Origin: Ceratotherium simum simum
Lineage: Eukaryota; Chordata; Mammalia; Perissodactyla; Rhinocerotidae
NCBI RefSeq assembly: GCF_000283155.1
Contig: NW_004454207.1
Coordinates: 481,197-545,196 of the forward strand
DNA: 64,000 nt
Direction of reading: 5' to 3'
Position numbers and translations under genes: made by a program. How positions within the stretch are numbered: the first letter of the stretch is position 1; each line of letters starts with the position of its first letter. Shown in pieces: positions 1 through 13,284 of the stretch. Below the pieces are notes generated by a model, which was not told the origin of the DNA, made no database searches, and worked only from the letters and a program-made list of their open reading frames with translations.

Positions 1-1430
1 CAATTTTCCTCCTGACCCTTTGTAATTCATCCTGTCCACTCCTCCCTGTCACTCATTCCTAAGCAACCAGTGGTTCGTCTTCTGTCACTGCAGATTATTA
101 GAAAGTGTCATTTCTAGAATTCCATATGAATATACTCATGCAGTGTATACTAATTTCTGTCTGGCTTCTTTTACTAGCCATAATTATATTGAGATTCATC
201 CATGTTGTTGCATGTTTCAATAGTTCATTCCTTTTTATTGCTGAATACTATTTCATTGTATTGTTACATCACAAATTGTTTATCCATTCTCTTGATGGAC
301 ATTTGGGTCATTTCCAGTTTGGGGCTGTTACCCTTAACATTAACATGAAAATTCATATACAAGTCTTATATGGACATATGCTTTCATTTCTCTTGGTAAA
401 CACCTGGAATGGCTGCATCATATGGTAACTGTATCTTTACTTAAGAAACTGCCAATTTTCCAAAAGGCACCATTTTCATTGTTAAAAACAGTGCGTGAGA
501 GTTCCAGTTCCTCCACATTCTCACCAACACTTGGTGCAGTCCGTCTTTTTAATTTTGACCATTCTAGTAGGTAAGTAGTGGTATCTCATTGAGGTTTTTT
601 TTTTGTCGTTGTTGTTGTGAGGAAGAGCAGCCCTGAGCTAACATCCATGCTAATCCTCCTCTTTTTGCTGAGGAAGACTGGCCCAGAGCTAACATCTATT
701 GCCAATCTTCCTCCTTTTTTTTCCCTTTTTTCTCCCCAAAGCCCCAGTAGATAGTTGTATGTCATAGTTGCACATCCTTCCAGTTGCTCTATGTGGGACG
801 CCGCCTCAGCATGGCCCGACAAGCGATGCGTCGGTGGGCGCCCGGGATCCGAACCTGGGCCGCCAGTAGAGGAGTGCACGCACTTAACCCCTAAACCATG
901 AGGCTGGCCCCAACTCATTGAGGTTTTAATTTGCATTTCCTTAGTGACCAATGATTTTGAATATCTTTTCATGTGCTTATTTGCCATCCATATATCTTCT
1001 TTGGTAAAGTATCTATTCAAATCTTTTATCCATTTGGTGAAGGGGTTATCTGTTTCTTTATTAATGAGTTTTGAGAATTTGTTATATATTCTGGATACAA
1101 GTACTTTATTAGATAAATAATTTATAAATATTTTCTCCCAATTTGTGGCTTATCTTTACATTCTCTTAACAGTGCCTTTTGAAGAGAAGTTTTTATTTTT
1201 GATGAAACATAATTTATAATTATATAATCTGTAAATATTTCTCTTATGTTCTTGTCATTGTATATAAATAATCTTTGCCCAACCCAAGGTCACCAAGATT
1301 TCCTCCCATGTTTTCTTCTAGAAGTTTTATGGTTTTTACCTTTTACATTTAGGTATATGATCCATTTTGATTTAATTTTTGTATATGGTATGAAGTATGG
1401 ATGAAATTTCATTTCTTACATGAAGATATC
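1..1430 (-). mobile_element. Old L1 3' end (antisense), interrupted by a SINE
   Basis: The plus strand reads as the reverse complement of a mammalian L1 ORF2 end and 3' UTR, including stretches such as GATGGACATTTGGGTCATTT and ATATATTCTGGATACAAGTA. Divergence and small indels point to an old subfamily (L1M-type; the exact name is not assignable by eye). The element continues past the left edge of the window. An ERE SINE at 599-913 splits it. Confidence 0.85.
599..913 (-). mobile_element. ERE-type SINE (long form) inside an L1
   Basis: Minus-oriented tRNA-derived SINE. Its head lies at the right (reverse complement starts GGGGCCAGCCTCATGG) and its A-rich tail at the left. The body carries the A/B-box-like tRNA region, the CTACTGGGGCTTTGGGG motif, and then the extra module with GATGTTAGCTC repeated twice. 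The 14 bp target-site duplication CTCATTGAGGTTTT is at 585-598 and 914-927. The flanks join into continuous L1, so the SINE inserted after the L1. Confidence 0.93.
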
Positions 1431-2531
1431 CTCCCCTATGTGGAGGCTAAAACTCAGTTTCCAAATTTCCCTTGCAGCTGAGTTTTCTTTGTAATTTCAG
1501 TGTCTACATTTTTACCTCCAAAACTGTTAATTTGTTATTTTCATATTTATTTTTTCTTACTTCATATCCTTCTTTTGTGGTTTCATAATTTTTGCTCTTT
1601 TATAATAGAAGTTATTCCTTCATTTATCTCTTTGAACATCTTTTTTATATTTTCTCATAAAATTAGTTTCACCTGGGGTGAGATATCATCTTTGCTGATT
1701 TTTATTGGCTGTATTTGTAGAAATTCAAGATTTCCTTATATGCTTTGGAATTGTGGTTTGAATTTCAGTTTGAAAGGGAAGGTGTCATTCATAGTTTGTT
1801 TCTCCCTCACCCTCCTTGCTTAGTCTACCCTGTCTAATGGTTTTACAGTCGCCTTCACCTTGTCTTCGGGGGTCCTCATTCAGGAATCCTATATTATCTC
1901 TGCATTTCTGAGGCTCCTGTTTTGTGCAGGTATCAGAAATAGTGCAGAGCCAGGCACTAAACCAACAACTCACTTGCTCCAGACTCCCAGGCCTGAAGTT
2001 TGCTCAAAGCTGTGGCCCTAGGTAGAGGTTGACAATAATCTTTTTTGTCCCTTTTAATGAACTGGGAAACCATATGCAGCCCATGGCATTAACCAATGAG
2101 CCTGATTTCAGCCCCCCATACCATCTGGAGTACTTCTAGCCCATTTACCCCAATGCTTCAAGAACTATTTATCCACTGGAGTTGAAGGTGTAGCTGATTT
2201 GGTCTCTTCCAGACCAAGTCCCAGTAGCCTGTGTCTTAGCCACAGTCACGGCTCTGAAGTTTTGTCGCATTTCTGGCCCGGAAGATGTTATTCATCTTGT
2301 TTTGGGCCCAGCTATGTCTCTTTGCTTTTCTACTTTACTATGTTGTCTATCACTGATATGTGTTCAGGGTGGAGCGGGGGCACCCAAGCATGAACCCCAC
2401 GCACCACCATGGCTGGAACTGGGGATACCCCTTCACTACTTTGATCTAGCTCATGAGAGACACCCTCATGCTGGGAAGTTAAGTGAGAGAAAGGAAGGCA
2501 TGCTGGCCAGGAAGCTGTGGTGGAGTGTCAC

Positions 2532-3013
2532 TGCAGGCTGAATAAGGGCCCCCAAAGATGCCCACATCCTAATCCCAGGAGTTTTTTTTTTTTTAATATG
2601 TTACCTTACATGAGAAAAGGGACTTTGCAGATGTGATTCAGTTAAGGATCTTGAGATAGGGGATATTATCCTGGATTATCTGGGTGGGCCTGATGTAATT
2701 ATAAGGGTCCTTATTAGAGAGAACCAGGAGAGTCTGTCAGAGAAAGATTTGAGGATGGAGGCAAAGGTCTGAGTGATGTGATGAAGAAACTGTGAGCCAA
2801 GGAATGTGGGTGGCCTCTAAAAGCCAAAAAAGGCAAGAAATGGATTCTGCCCTAGAGCTTCCAGAAAGAAACAGCACTGCCAAAACCTTGACTTTAGCCC
2901 AGTGAGACTGATTTTGAACTTCTGACATCCAGAAGATCAGATAATAAATCTGTGTTCTTTTAAGGCACCAAGTTTGTAGTAATTAGTTACAGCAACAATA
3001 AGAAACTAATATG
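2532..3013 (+). mobile_element. MLT1-type (MaLR) solitary LTR
   Basis: This sequence fits a mammalian MaLR LTR. It begins TGCAGGCTGAATAAGGGCCC, carries GGGACTTTGCAGATGTGATT and GGATTATCTGGGTGGGCCT internally, has an AATAAA-like signal (GATAATAAATCTGTG) near the end, and finishes AAGAAACTAATATGA. No internal retroviral coding sequence flanks it, so it is a solo LTR. The subfamily is not assigned by eye. Confidence 0.85.
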
Positions 3014-4019
3014 AGTATTGAGAGCCAATCCCTGCACACGACCATATAAAGGCAACAAATCACCTTCCATTGCATATTAATAATTAATTGCAGCTGTATT
3101 TCAGGCAGTCAAGTGTCTGAGAACCTGGAAGATGTAAGGTATTACGAGATGTACGTATGTGGTGCAAGATGATGGAAGAGGAAATATATCCTGTAAGGAT
3201 TCCAGGCTGACACTCAGTGCTCTTCTAAGTTGTACAATTTGCATGTGAGAAAAAGTAGCTTCTCAACACATCTGAGTCAGTCTTTGGCCAGGGAATAATT
3301 TCATATTAATTTGTTAATTCACTGTAACAGTTTTCAGAACAATTTGGTTTGATTTGACTTTAACTCTTCTGATCACCATCACAGTTTACATGCATAAATA
3401 TTTTTCAATCTATATAGACAAAGTAATCTAAAACATTATACAATATTAGAAGTACCTTTTACATTTTGTAAAAAACAGAGAAGAGCACATATATTAGCTA
3501 TTGTAATCTCTGTGTACTACTTAATACATGCTAATTTGATTAAATTATACATATTTCATCAAAATACAGTTATGAGCAGTAATAGAAACTCATGAATTCA
3601 TTGGATCTTGAATATTTCTATTTTTTAAATATTCACAAAATTATCCTTTGAAGGTGGACAGAAATGGGTAAAATAAAATGGATAAGTATTTCAATAAAAA
3701 TATGACTAATTTAAAAATAGAATAAAGTGATAAATTCTAAAAATACCAACAGTTTCTGAATGAATTTTGAATAAATAAGAAAGTGGCCATAAAGAATATA
3801 ATATAAATTTGTGAATTGCTTTTTGAATATAGTTTACTGTAAAACCAAAGGACTTTTAAAAATACAAACATTAGAAAAGAAGTACTATTAATATATCCAC
3901 AAAGGGGTATATGATATAGTGACACTATAGGAATTTTGCCACCATGAAATTATACCTATCTAAATTCCCTCAAGGGCATTGGAAAGCACTTCACAATTTC
4001 TATATATAAAGTCTGATTC

Positions 4020-4130
4020 ACTTAAACATTTATTTAACACTGTGTTAACTGCTAGGATATAGCAATAAATATGAAATGAACTCTTCCTCTACGGAACCCC
4101 TCTTCTCACAGAGAAGAGAAGTGGAAAACA
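4020..4130 (-). repeat. L2-like remnant
   Basis: AACATTTATTTAACACTGTG followed by a GATATAGCAATAAATATGAA-type stretch resembles the antisense 3' end of LINE-2. It is short and diverged. Confidence 0.5.
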
Positions 4131-4410
4131 GTGGCTATAAGAGACCAGAGCTCCATGCGGCCCCCTGGAGTTGGGTAACGGAGCAGCCCTTATATTACAG
4201 GTATGCATAAGAGACCATAATACAAAGAAAGGGGTGGAGAAAAAATTGGCCAACCAAGGGGCTTTGAACTACATCTTAAAGACTTAAGAGAAGATGATAG
4301 AAAATATAGAACAGGAGGGTATTCAATATTTCCTAAAATACTGAAGGGCATGGGAGTATGATATTTTCTCCAGGTAGAGAATATGAAATCTTCTGCCCTA
4401 GAAATCTTAC

Positions 4411-4518
4411 CTTCCCTTCTTTGATCTTGGTTCCAATAATTTGTCGTCTCTGCTGAATGATCTCAATGAGAAGATCACACTCCTCCATCAATTTGGCTTC
4501 TTGACGTGATGCATTGAC
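4411..4518 (-). CDS. MID1: MID1 third coding exon (residues 253-288, coiled coil)
   Basis: This 108 bp exon encodes 36 residues from [10 protein letters not shown] to KIKEGK and continues the MID1 coiled coil. The acceptor reads CCATCTATCCTGTAG on the minus strand and the exon opens with GTC at 4518. The donor is AAG/GTAAGA at 4410, near consensus. Both boundaries are phase 0, joining residue 252 (E) and running into residue 289 outside the window. Residue 262 reads M (ATG), where I recall T in human MID1 and M in MID2, so this may be a lineage change or an ancestral state. No stop or frameshift is present. The next coding exon is not in the remaining 4410 bp. Confidence 0.95.
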
Positions 4519-6179
4519 CTACAGGATAGATGGAATGGTAAACATTAATTTGGCCTTTGTTTCCAGTTAAATGCTCTTTTTAATGTAGACTAGAATATTT
4601 CTGGTAATTGCTGAAAAGATATTTTAAATGTTAACTCTTTTTCAAATTATGCAGGGATGGCAAATATAGGACTTACATGTCTACTCCCTATCTTGCAACC
4701 CTGGAAAACATTATTATCCAATGATAGCGCTCTTTTCTGCTAAACCAGACTCAGCCTCAGAATCTTTCTTAGCACATTATGTACATAACATAGCTATACA
4801 AATTACATACCTGGAAATTGACATGAAATATATTTGCAATTTCTGCTTTTATATTTTGAAAGAAAGTGCAATTTTGGCCTGTTAAACATAAAAAGTAAGT
4901 TAATAAAACCTAATATTATACTTTTATGGTGAATGTCTTTTGGAAAAATTTTTCAAAAGCTAGGTAGCAAGGTTACTTCACATTTATTTGACTTTTCTTT
5001 GAAATACAGACATCCAACTTTGTATTTAATCACTATAAAAACATCAAAAAAGAAAAAGGATGGTTGAATATTTTATTAATCTTATGACATAATTTAAAAC
5101 TTAACTTCTGGTCTATTTCTAAAAGACTAAGGTTCTACAATGATAGCATGCCATTCTCCTGGAAAGGTAGATCATTATAGAATGGCTTGTATTTGAAGTT
5201 TTTAAGACTCATTGTATGCAAGGGAGGGTTACAATTAGCTCATTCTTGGCAACTGGGCTTGGGAAATACTCTGCACATGCTATTTCCTCCACCTCGTGAC
5301 AATTCTGAAATGCTTATTCACAAACAGAGACCCAGAAACCACAGCTGTGGGAAATGAAGATAGCATGCATGGGTTTTATGATTTTAACACAGCGCAGGAG
5401 AAGCTGCAGTGTTATAAAGAATGACAATAGCAATGATTACTCTAGCATATCTCAGGGAGAAGACACGGCCCAGTCATTAAGCCCTTTTGATTTGGGATGC
5501 TTTATGCAACTGGAGTAATTTCATTCTCTATGAATGAGATAAACTGGAAGTAGGGTCAGGAGTTCAGGATAAAAGTCCATTGATGGCTGTTCAGAGAAAT
5601 CATGTCCTGTTTCCAGAGGCCAGGATTCCTTGAGTTTTATTCATGATCATCATAAGACACAGTAGAAAGACTACTCAAGACATCTTATTGAGAAGATGAT
5701 GGTCACTGGCCATTGCAGCAAACCATGAGATCATGTCCTATGTCAGATTGGCACATAGACTTGTTTGCTAAATGTTTACTCAACAAAAGAAAAAATAAAA
5801 AATGCATTGGTGGACAAGTACAGAATGTGGAACTCAGGCTAATATTTCAAGCAAGTTAACCACTGGGCTCAATTTCTCTTACCATTACTTTTATGTCATC
5901 CTTTCCAGTCGCCTTTGAGGCTTCCTAAATAAATTTAACTATCTATGGAAATATTTACTTGAAACTCCACTACTTTCAAGAACTTTCTTCTCTTTCCTTT
6001 TGACCTCAAACTGAATTTAATAACTTACTACAACCGAACTGTGAAAAGGATGGGTTCATACCAAAACCATGGGCACATTGTGATGGAGAAAGTGAAACTG
6101 CTGAGAAGTAGCACCCTCCGCTTGGAAAGTATCTCCTAGAATGAGCCCTAGGAGCTAAGTTGTACTTGAGCATACAATC

Positions 6180-6320
6180 AACATAAATCCAATAGGATGT
6201 AAGCTCCATAAGGGCAGGGATCTTTGGCTGTTGTGTTAAATGAGGCATCCATCCCAAGCACCTGGTGCCATATCTGGCACAGAATAGGCATTCAAAAACT
6301 ATTTGTTGAATGAATGGAGA
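6180..6320 (+). repeat. L2 3' end fragment
   Basis: GATGTAAGCTCCATAAGGGC, then a CTGGCACAGAATAGGCATTC stretch and TTTGTTGAATGAATGGA, matches the known 3' end of LINE-2 in sense orientation. Confidence 0.75.
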
Positions 6321-6485
6321 GTGAAAATGACCTTCCAAGAGACAAGGTAAAATGTAATGAAGCAAGTAGCTATCATGATATACTTCAAGCACTCAATATG
6401 CAGGAATTGGATTTATTGGTTTTCTAGGACTGTGTAGACGTAAAATTGTGTCCTAAGGATTATTTTTTGGGGGAGGGGCATTGAT

Positions 6486-7800
6486 TTTTTTTTACAACTT
6501 TATTGAAATATGTTTCACATACCATGAAATTCACCCATTTAAAGTGTCCAGTTTTGTGGCTTTTAGTGTATTCAGAGTTGCACAATCATCACAATCTAAT
6601 TTTAGAACATTTTCAACATCCTCCCCCCAAAATCCCATACCCTTTTGCAGTAACTCCACATTCTCACTATCCACCTCCCTTCAGGCTTAGGAAACCACTA
6701 ATCTACGTTCTGTCTCTTTATGGGTTTGCTTGCTCTGGACATTTCATATAAATAGAATCAAACAATATGTGATCTTTTCTGTCTGGCTTATTTCACTTAG
6801 CATAATGTTTTCAAGACTCCTCCATGTCAGAGCACGTGTCAGCACTTCATTCCTTTTTATGCCAAAGAATATTCCATTTTAGGGATATACCACATCTTGT
6901 TTATCCATTCTTTAGTAGATGGACATTTGGGTTGTTTCTATTTTTGGTTACTATAAATAATATTGCTATAAAGATTTATGTATAAATTTTTGTGTGCAAA
7001 TATGTAGTCATTCTTCTTGAATACAGGAGTGGAATTGGTGGGTCACATGTCAACTCTATGTTTAACTTTTTGAGGAACCGCCAAACTGTTTTCCAAAGTG
7101 GCTACATCATTTTGTACAAGGCTTTCAATTTCTCCACATCCTTGTCAACACTTGATATTGTCTATCATTTTTGTTTTATTCATCCTAGTAAGTATAAAGT
7201 AGAATGTCATTGTGGTTTTGATTTGCATTTCTCTGACGGCTAATGATGCTGAGTATCTTTTCACGTGCTTATTGGCCATTTGGGCATCTAATTTAGAGAT
7301 ACAACTATTCAGATCCTTTGCTCATTTTGTAATTGGGTCATTTGTCTTCTAATTATTAAATTGTGTGATTTCTTTATATATTCTGGATACAAGTCCCTTA
7401 TTAGATATGTGATTTGCAAATATTTTTTCCCATTCTGTGGGTTGTCTTTTCATTTTCTTGATGGTGCCCTTTGAAGCACAAAAGTTTTTAATTTTGATGA
7501 AGTTCAATTTATCTATTTTTCTATTGTCACTTGGTCTTTTGGTGTCATAGCTAGGAAACCCAATCCAAGATCAGGAAGACTTATGCCTCTGTTTTCCTCT
7601 AGAAGTTTTACCTCTTACATTTAGGTCTATGAGCCATTTGAGTTAAGTTTTGTGTATGGTGTGAAGTAGGAGTCCAACTTCATTCTTTTATTAATGGATA
7701 TCCAGTTGCCTAAGCACCACTTATTGAAAAGACTATTTTTTCCTCCATTGAAGCCTCTTAGCACTTTGATCAAAAATCAATTGACCAGATTGTAAGGTCC
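6486..7800 (-). mobile_element. Old L1 3' end (antisense)
   Basis: The reverse complement reads as a 1.3 kb L1 3' end: the 3' UTR begins at the left (TACAACTTTATTGAAATATG on the plus strand) and ORF2-derived sequence follows to about 7790 (GGATATCCAGTTGCCTAAGC). Frames are broken throughout. It resembles the element at 1-1430 but is a separate, differently truncated copy. Open frames of 69-83 codons within it are chance remnants. Confidence 0.85.
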
Positions 7801-9529
7801 TCAGGTTTTGATGTTCTTGCTAACATATTCTGTGCTTAAAGATATTCTGGTTTTGACTAAACCTAATGAGGCTCCACTAGTAGTTCTACAGTAGGTGCCA
7901 TGAAATGTGGTGGGGAGTACCAGCTCTACTCATATGATGATATGGGGAAAGTCAAGGAATATCTCCATTTCTAAGTTTTACTATTTTGTAAAATGAGGTG
8001 AGTAATATCTGCTCTCTCAGCCATGTGGGATTATTGTGGTAAATACAGGAAATAATCTATGAGGAAATAACTAACATTATGAGGCGAAAGACAAATCTGA
8101 GGTAGTATTGTCTGCATTGAGAAGTAGTTTTGTTAATAGACTATGATTTAGTTTGGGATTCATTTCACTCTCAAAATCATTGGGATTTGGGTTGCTCCAT
8201 AGTAGGAAAAGTGTCCCAGTTACCATTGTAACATGGGGCTCAATTTAATCCAAATTCTGACTATTCAATATTTATGATGGATAGCTTCTTTTACAAAAAA
8301 GTGGACTGAAATCTACTTTGTTCAGCCAAATATGTTTTGAGAAAGCTGATACCAAAACCACCATGGTCCCAAAATATAAATTTCCAGAAATTTGGGAACA
8401 TGATCTGTTAATTTTAGGCCCAGTATTTTCCTTAAATCTTTCAAAGAATACAGAGTTGACTTTCCTTTGAAACCAGGAAAGTTGAATCTCTTTTTCTACT
8501 TTGATGAAGCTTCCAAATTTTTGTAACTTTAACATTCTCATATTTCAAAAGATACAATAAAATAAGTTGAGTGCTATCCTATATTTCTAAAATTCTTCCA
8601 CTACAAAGAAATTTTCCAGTTTTGCTGTTTCATATGTCACTTTAAAAAAGTTAATGATTTGATTGGACTTCATTTCCTATATGGGCTATTAATTCAAATA
8701 TGGCAGGGTTTATTGGTTACTTGCAGTGTGTTCAGGTGCTTCTAGTTCCCAGGTTTGGTTTGGAAGCTGGCAGCTCCTGGTTATGATTTTAGCTTTCATT
8801 TCTGATTCACGTTTTTTGATTCAGAAATCACTAAGGCTGATGGAAGTGCTTTGGGTAGGGCCAATCTAAGGATGCAAGAAACAACCCCCAAATCTTCTTT
8901 TGTAGACCTACATTTCCACCTTTGTGTCTTAAGTCTCCTTCTTGGTCCCTAACCTAAAGACAAAAGTGGGATGGAGATAATTAGGAAGGATGGTCAGTGG
9001 TAGGTGACTACTGTATCTCTCCTCTGGACCACACTGGAAATGGGGCACTTAACCTTCAGAGCCCTTGACATCACAGGACAGAATATAGCTTAAAATTGGG
9101 CCCTCTTCCCATCCCAGACTCCTCATGGTTACTTTTTTTTCTCTTCGCAATTATACTCATGAGTACATATCACATCAGCCCCTCATGAGGAGAAACTCAG
9201 TCACTTTTACCTCATCTCTGTTTCAGCCTCGCCCATGTACTCAGCATGCGTCTTCTCTACATCTGGAATTACAGCTTCCTTTCTCATCTTGAAATGCATC
9301 ATTTCCCCCCATCATCGTCTTCTAGTTCTTAGTAATAACTTAATCTTTTTGCAAAATACCCTAAATTAATTCTAAAGTTAGATCCAATCTCAATTCTTTC
9401 AGAATTTACTTCTTTCAGGAGTTATTACCATATCTCTTTCAGGCCCTAATGCCTATCTGAGGCTGCAAGTCCCTCCTATAAAACACCTGCAGCCCTTCAC
9501 TTTGAAAGAGCTACAGACAACTAGTGATT

Positions 9530-9790
9530 CACTCATTTATCCATTCACTTTTTCATTCGAATAATAGCAACTGGGTTCCCACAGTGTATCAGACAGCATT
9601 CCAAGCTCTGGGCATACACTGGGGTCCAAGAGAGACAAAGTTCCCGTTATTACAGAGTTTACATATAAGCATAGGGGGACAGGCTGCACAAGTCAAGAAA
9701 TAAATAAAAATTTCAGATCATGACAATTGCATAAAGGAAAGTAAAGAGAGTAATGTGATCAAACGTGGCTGAGAGTAGGGTCTTTTTTAT
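9530..9790 (-). repeat. L2 fragment (antisense)
   Basis: TTCACTCATTTATCCATTCA, CAGCATTCCAAGCTCTGGGC and AAGAAATAAATAAAAATTTC follow in the order of antisense LINE-2 3' sequence. Confidence 0.65.
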
Positions 9791-10144
9791 TGGTGGTCAG
9801 ACAAGAATTCTCTGACAAGTCTCTCAAGGAATGAAAAGGAACCAGCCAAAAGATGTGGAAAGGGCGTTTGTAGGCACTCCTGACTCTGCTTTTAACAGGC
9901 TACCTCCTAATCATACAGTCTAGTCTCATTATTCACAGATTCTGTATTTGCAAATTTGCCTACCTGCCAAAATTTAAAAATTAATTTGCACCCCCAAAAT
10001 CAATACTTGTGGCCTTTTCACATCCATTTGCAGACATGCTGAGAGCATGGAAAAACTCGAGCCACCTTACCAGCACCCAAGTGAGGTTGAACAAGGGCAT
10101 GGTCTGCCTTCTTGTTTCAGCTCTCATATAACCAGAGGACGGAG

Positions 10145-10345
10145 ACAATAGGGGCAGTGCAGTATAGTGCAAGCAGCTCCGGCTCTGGGGCCACTTGCAT
10201 GGGGTTTGAGTCCCAACTCTGGCGTCTGTTAGTAGGCAGGTCTCAGGCAAGTCACTTAACACTTCAGAACCTCCTTTTCTCTTTTATAAAATAGAGAAAA
10301 TAGAATCTACCAGGATGACTTGTTTTCAGGATTTAAGATTATAAT
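10145..10345 (+). repeat. MIR SINE
   Basis: The GGGTTTGAGTCCCAACTCTG core, CAAGTCACTTAACACTTCAG, then ATAAAATAGAGAAAATAGAA and CAGGATTTAA follow the MIR consensus order in sense orientation. Confidence 0.8.
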
Positions 10346-10356
10346 CTGTGTGAGGG

Positions 10357-10384
10357 GTGTGTGTGTGTGTGTGTGTGTGTGTGT
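10357..10384 (+). repeat. (TG)14 microsatellite
   Basis: A pure TG run of 28 bases directly follows the MIR tail. Likely length-polymorphic. Confidence 0.95.
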
Positions 10385-10734
10385 ACCCCCTAAGAGCAAT
10401 GACTCAGTATTAGCCAGTTCCATGTTCCTGGTGACTTTGTAGAAGATAACTACCACAAACAACAAGAATTGATTGTATTTATCTACTATCTAGTGTATCC
10501 ATAATTGTCCTAAGTATTTTGGGGGCGGGAAGAGAAATTATATAAGTAAGACACAGAAGAACAGAGTCTTGCTTGTAGAGAGTGCTAACCCACTCTCTGC
10601 TATTCCTGGGGTAATTTTGCTGCTTCTTCGTGATAGACTTTCTGATTCTTTACAGTCTAATGAAAGAGAAATTAGAAAGTCGAATAATGAAGTGAGTGTA
10701 GAAGGCCAACACTCATGTCTTGCCCTCCTAGCCT

Positions 10735-10766
10735 TGAGATCTAATTCAGCACTGAGATCTAATTCA
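10735..10766 (+). repeat. Short 18 bp-period tandem repeat
   Basis: TGAGATCTAATTCA occurs at 10735 and again at 10753, a near-perfect local duplication. Confidence 0.8.
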
Positions 10767-13284
10767 CCACTTGGCCGCATTATCGGTCATATCAGATACC
10801 AATAATCAGTTGCAGTCCCACGTAAGTTGGCACTGGGTGTACAGTTTATCTGCCTTTTCTAGAAATGCAGTTACATGTACTCATTCCCCAGATTAATTAA
10901 TGATAACATAAATGAGTTGACTATTTTCTCCAGGGCACTTGGTTAGCAATGCCCAGTAAAAAGTTCCCCTGCTAAGTTTTATGGGCTAATAGTGTTACAG
11001 CATTTCACAGAAGAGGTGGGGTGAAGCGAACAATTCATTATTTTGTTCTTGTCATATATGTATAAACATTAAAGGGATTTAATTACATACACACACTAAA
11101 AATTAGACTACGTGTCTGTGAAACGTTCTTTAGCAGTCTGTAAACAGTTTCTAAGCATTTCTTAAAACTTGCTCTTTTAATTTGACTTGTATTCAACTAC
11201 AAAATAAGATGTTCAATGCAGAGTATAAACATCATTAGATTTCAGAGACATGTGGCCTTAACATCTTCAGAAATATTTTATGGAACTCTTGGAAGGAAAC
11301 ATCAACGGGGAAAAAATATCTGGCCTCTCACAGGTGAAATTGGACTAATATGCTTTTAGAAATCCTCATTTTCTGATTTTGTAGTGCTTTGTTGAAATGA
11401 GTTAGCCATCTCTAGATTTTCAGACTAAAACCTTTTAATTCCTCTTGCGAAAAGGACACGCTAACTTGATAGATCACTTCCTATTCACACACAGGGGCAA
11501 ACACTGGAGAGAGCTTAGGAAAGGATAACCCTGATGTCTTGGAGAAAGGACATTTTATTTCAGGGTGTTGAGGAAAGATGGCGGCTGGCGTTGGACAACT
11601 CCAGAGGCCACCATTCACTTTCAGTTCCATGAGAACAGTGCCCCCTGATCTGGGCAGCCCAGGAGCCACCTACCGCACTGGCCCACCATTAGTGCAGTCT
11701 TGAAATTGTACCATCAAACTGTGACCCCTTTGGTTTAAGACTCTAAACCTTGATATCCTGGAAATCACTACCAGCGAGATTGGGGGTTTAAAAGACAAAA
11801 GTCTACGTTACAAATTTGCCTAGAATTGGTCCTCACGGCAAAAGCAAAGCTGTACTGTGATTTAAATTAAGGTGACCTTGAAAAGATTAAAACTCTCTTT
11901 TATCTGATGCTTTGTTGATGTTGCTGTTATTGTTTAAACTCAACAGCACTTTTCTCTATAACTAAGGTTATATAATTTTGAGTCTGCATTCAAATTTAAG
12001 GAGGCTAGTGTTATTATGTTTTAATAACACTATTATTTCATACCGCTATATGTTATAACGTCCACAACAATCCTATTTCGCTCAAAAAGAAAAACATTGG
12101 AGGACTTAATTTCAATCTGCCCAGGGCTGGAGCAACTGAAACACAACTGAGCTGCAGATAAGCTGATAATATGGCCAGGAAGATGAGGGGACAGGGAAAT
12201 GCAAGGGGGCTCTACGCCCTACCGTGGACTGCTGACCAGGTGCGAAGAGAAATATGAGGATCTGAGGGTGCTTTGGGTTTTATTGCCAAAGGCAGCTGTG
12301 AGGAACATTCCAGACCCTGGGGTAGAAGTCAGACAGACCTGCCAGAAGGAACAACGAAACGAAAGAGACTCTAATACTTGAGTTTATATATAAAACTGAG
12401 CCAAGGAGAATTGAGTAAGAGCAGACTGTATGACTGTAATTCATCTAATATGTTTATATGTAATCTTCACCCTGAAACTCTCTCACACCAAAGTCAAATA
12501 TCTGCGGACCTAGCTCAAGTAGATGAGAAAGAGAAGAATGGCCAAGTTCCCAGAGTCCCTTTCTTCAGAGGAAAAACTGGAGTACAGGACAATACTATCT
12601 AATATCTAATATTTTAATTTAATATTGAACATTTTTGACTACAACTTTTTAAAGCCCAAGAAAGGCTTTTCAGAAAAATAAAAAATGGAGTCCCCTCCTA
12701 AAGCGCTTTTGATGGCAAGTAACAGTAGTGATGGCATGGATAGAAGCTACATGTAATCCGACCTTTACCATGGAGTGACGTGGTGGAAAATGATTTGGCC
12801 CAGAGGAGACCAATTCTACATACTGATTAACTATCTAAGTGGGATTTTGCTATATTTCTGCTATGGGATCAAAAAATAGCTCCCAGAAACCTCATGATAA
12901 ATCTTCTTTTCTTGAGGTTTCTAAGATTATGAAGCTTGAATGTTGGATAAGGAAGTGAGATGCCATTAAAAATGGCAACACACTGTGGGAAGCCGGGCAA
13001 TCAAAGTCTTCTTATAAATGAAACACAACTGTAACAATACAATAAAGCTGTCCAGCAAGGGTGCCACTGCTAATGCCTACAACTTTGAAGCTTCACACAA
13101 CGAATTTTTCTTCCAAAAGCAGCACACACAACATGTCCATCCAAGACGTTGTTGATGTTGTTACTTTTTCAGTAAAGCAAAATTGTCAAACAAGGTGAAA
13201 TAATTTAGACTGAACAAGGGCTAGAGGAGGCAGTAGTTCAGAACTCAGGGTCCTGAGGAAGTCTTCCTGGGAGTGAATGGCAGG

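Larger units (their letters stand above)
1..4410 (-). other. MID1 intron after the third coding exon (partial)
   Basis: This is the 5' part of the intron following residue 288. It holds an old L1 with an ERE inside it (1-1430), about 1.1 kb of unassigned AT/pyrimidine-rich sequence (1431-2531), an MLT1-type LTR (2532-3013), and AT-rich sequence to 4410 with an L2-like remnant near 4020-4130. Short open frames in 1500-2540 have no recognisable protein similarity and no splice context. I see no gene or RNA here. Confidence 0.8.

Noticed and set aside
586..1020. 144-codon minus-strand open frame
   Set aside because: It is the translated ERE SINE plus surrounding L1 sequence. SINEs of this type do not encode protein.
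1431..2531. Possible retroviral or L1 internal sequence between the L1 and the LTR
   Set aside because: I could not match it to any specific family by eye. There are no intact viral frames, so it is left unassigned.
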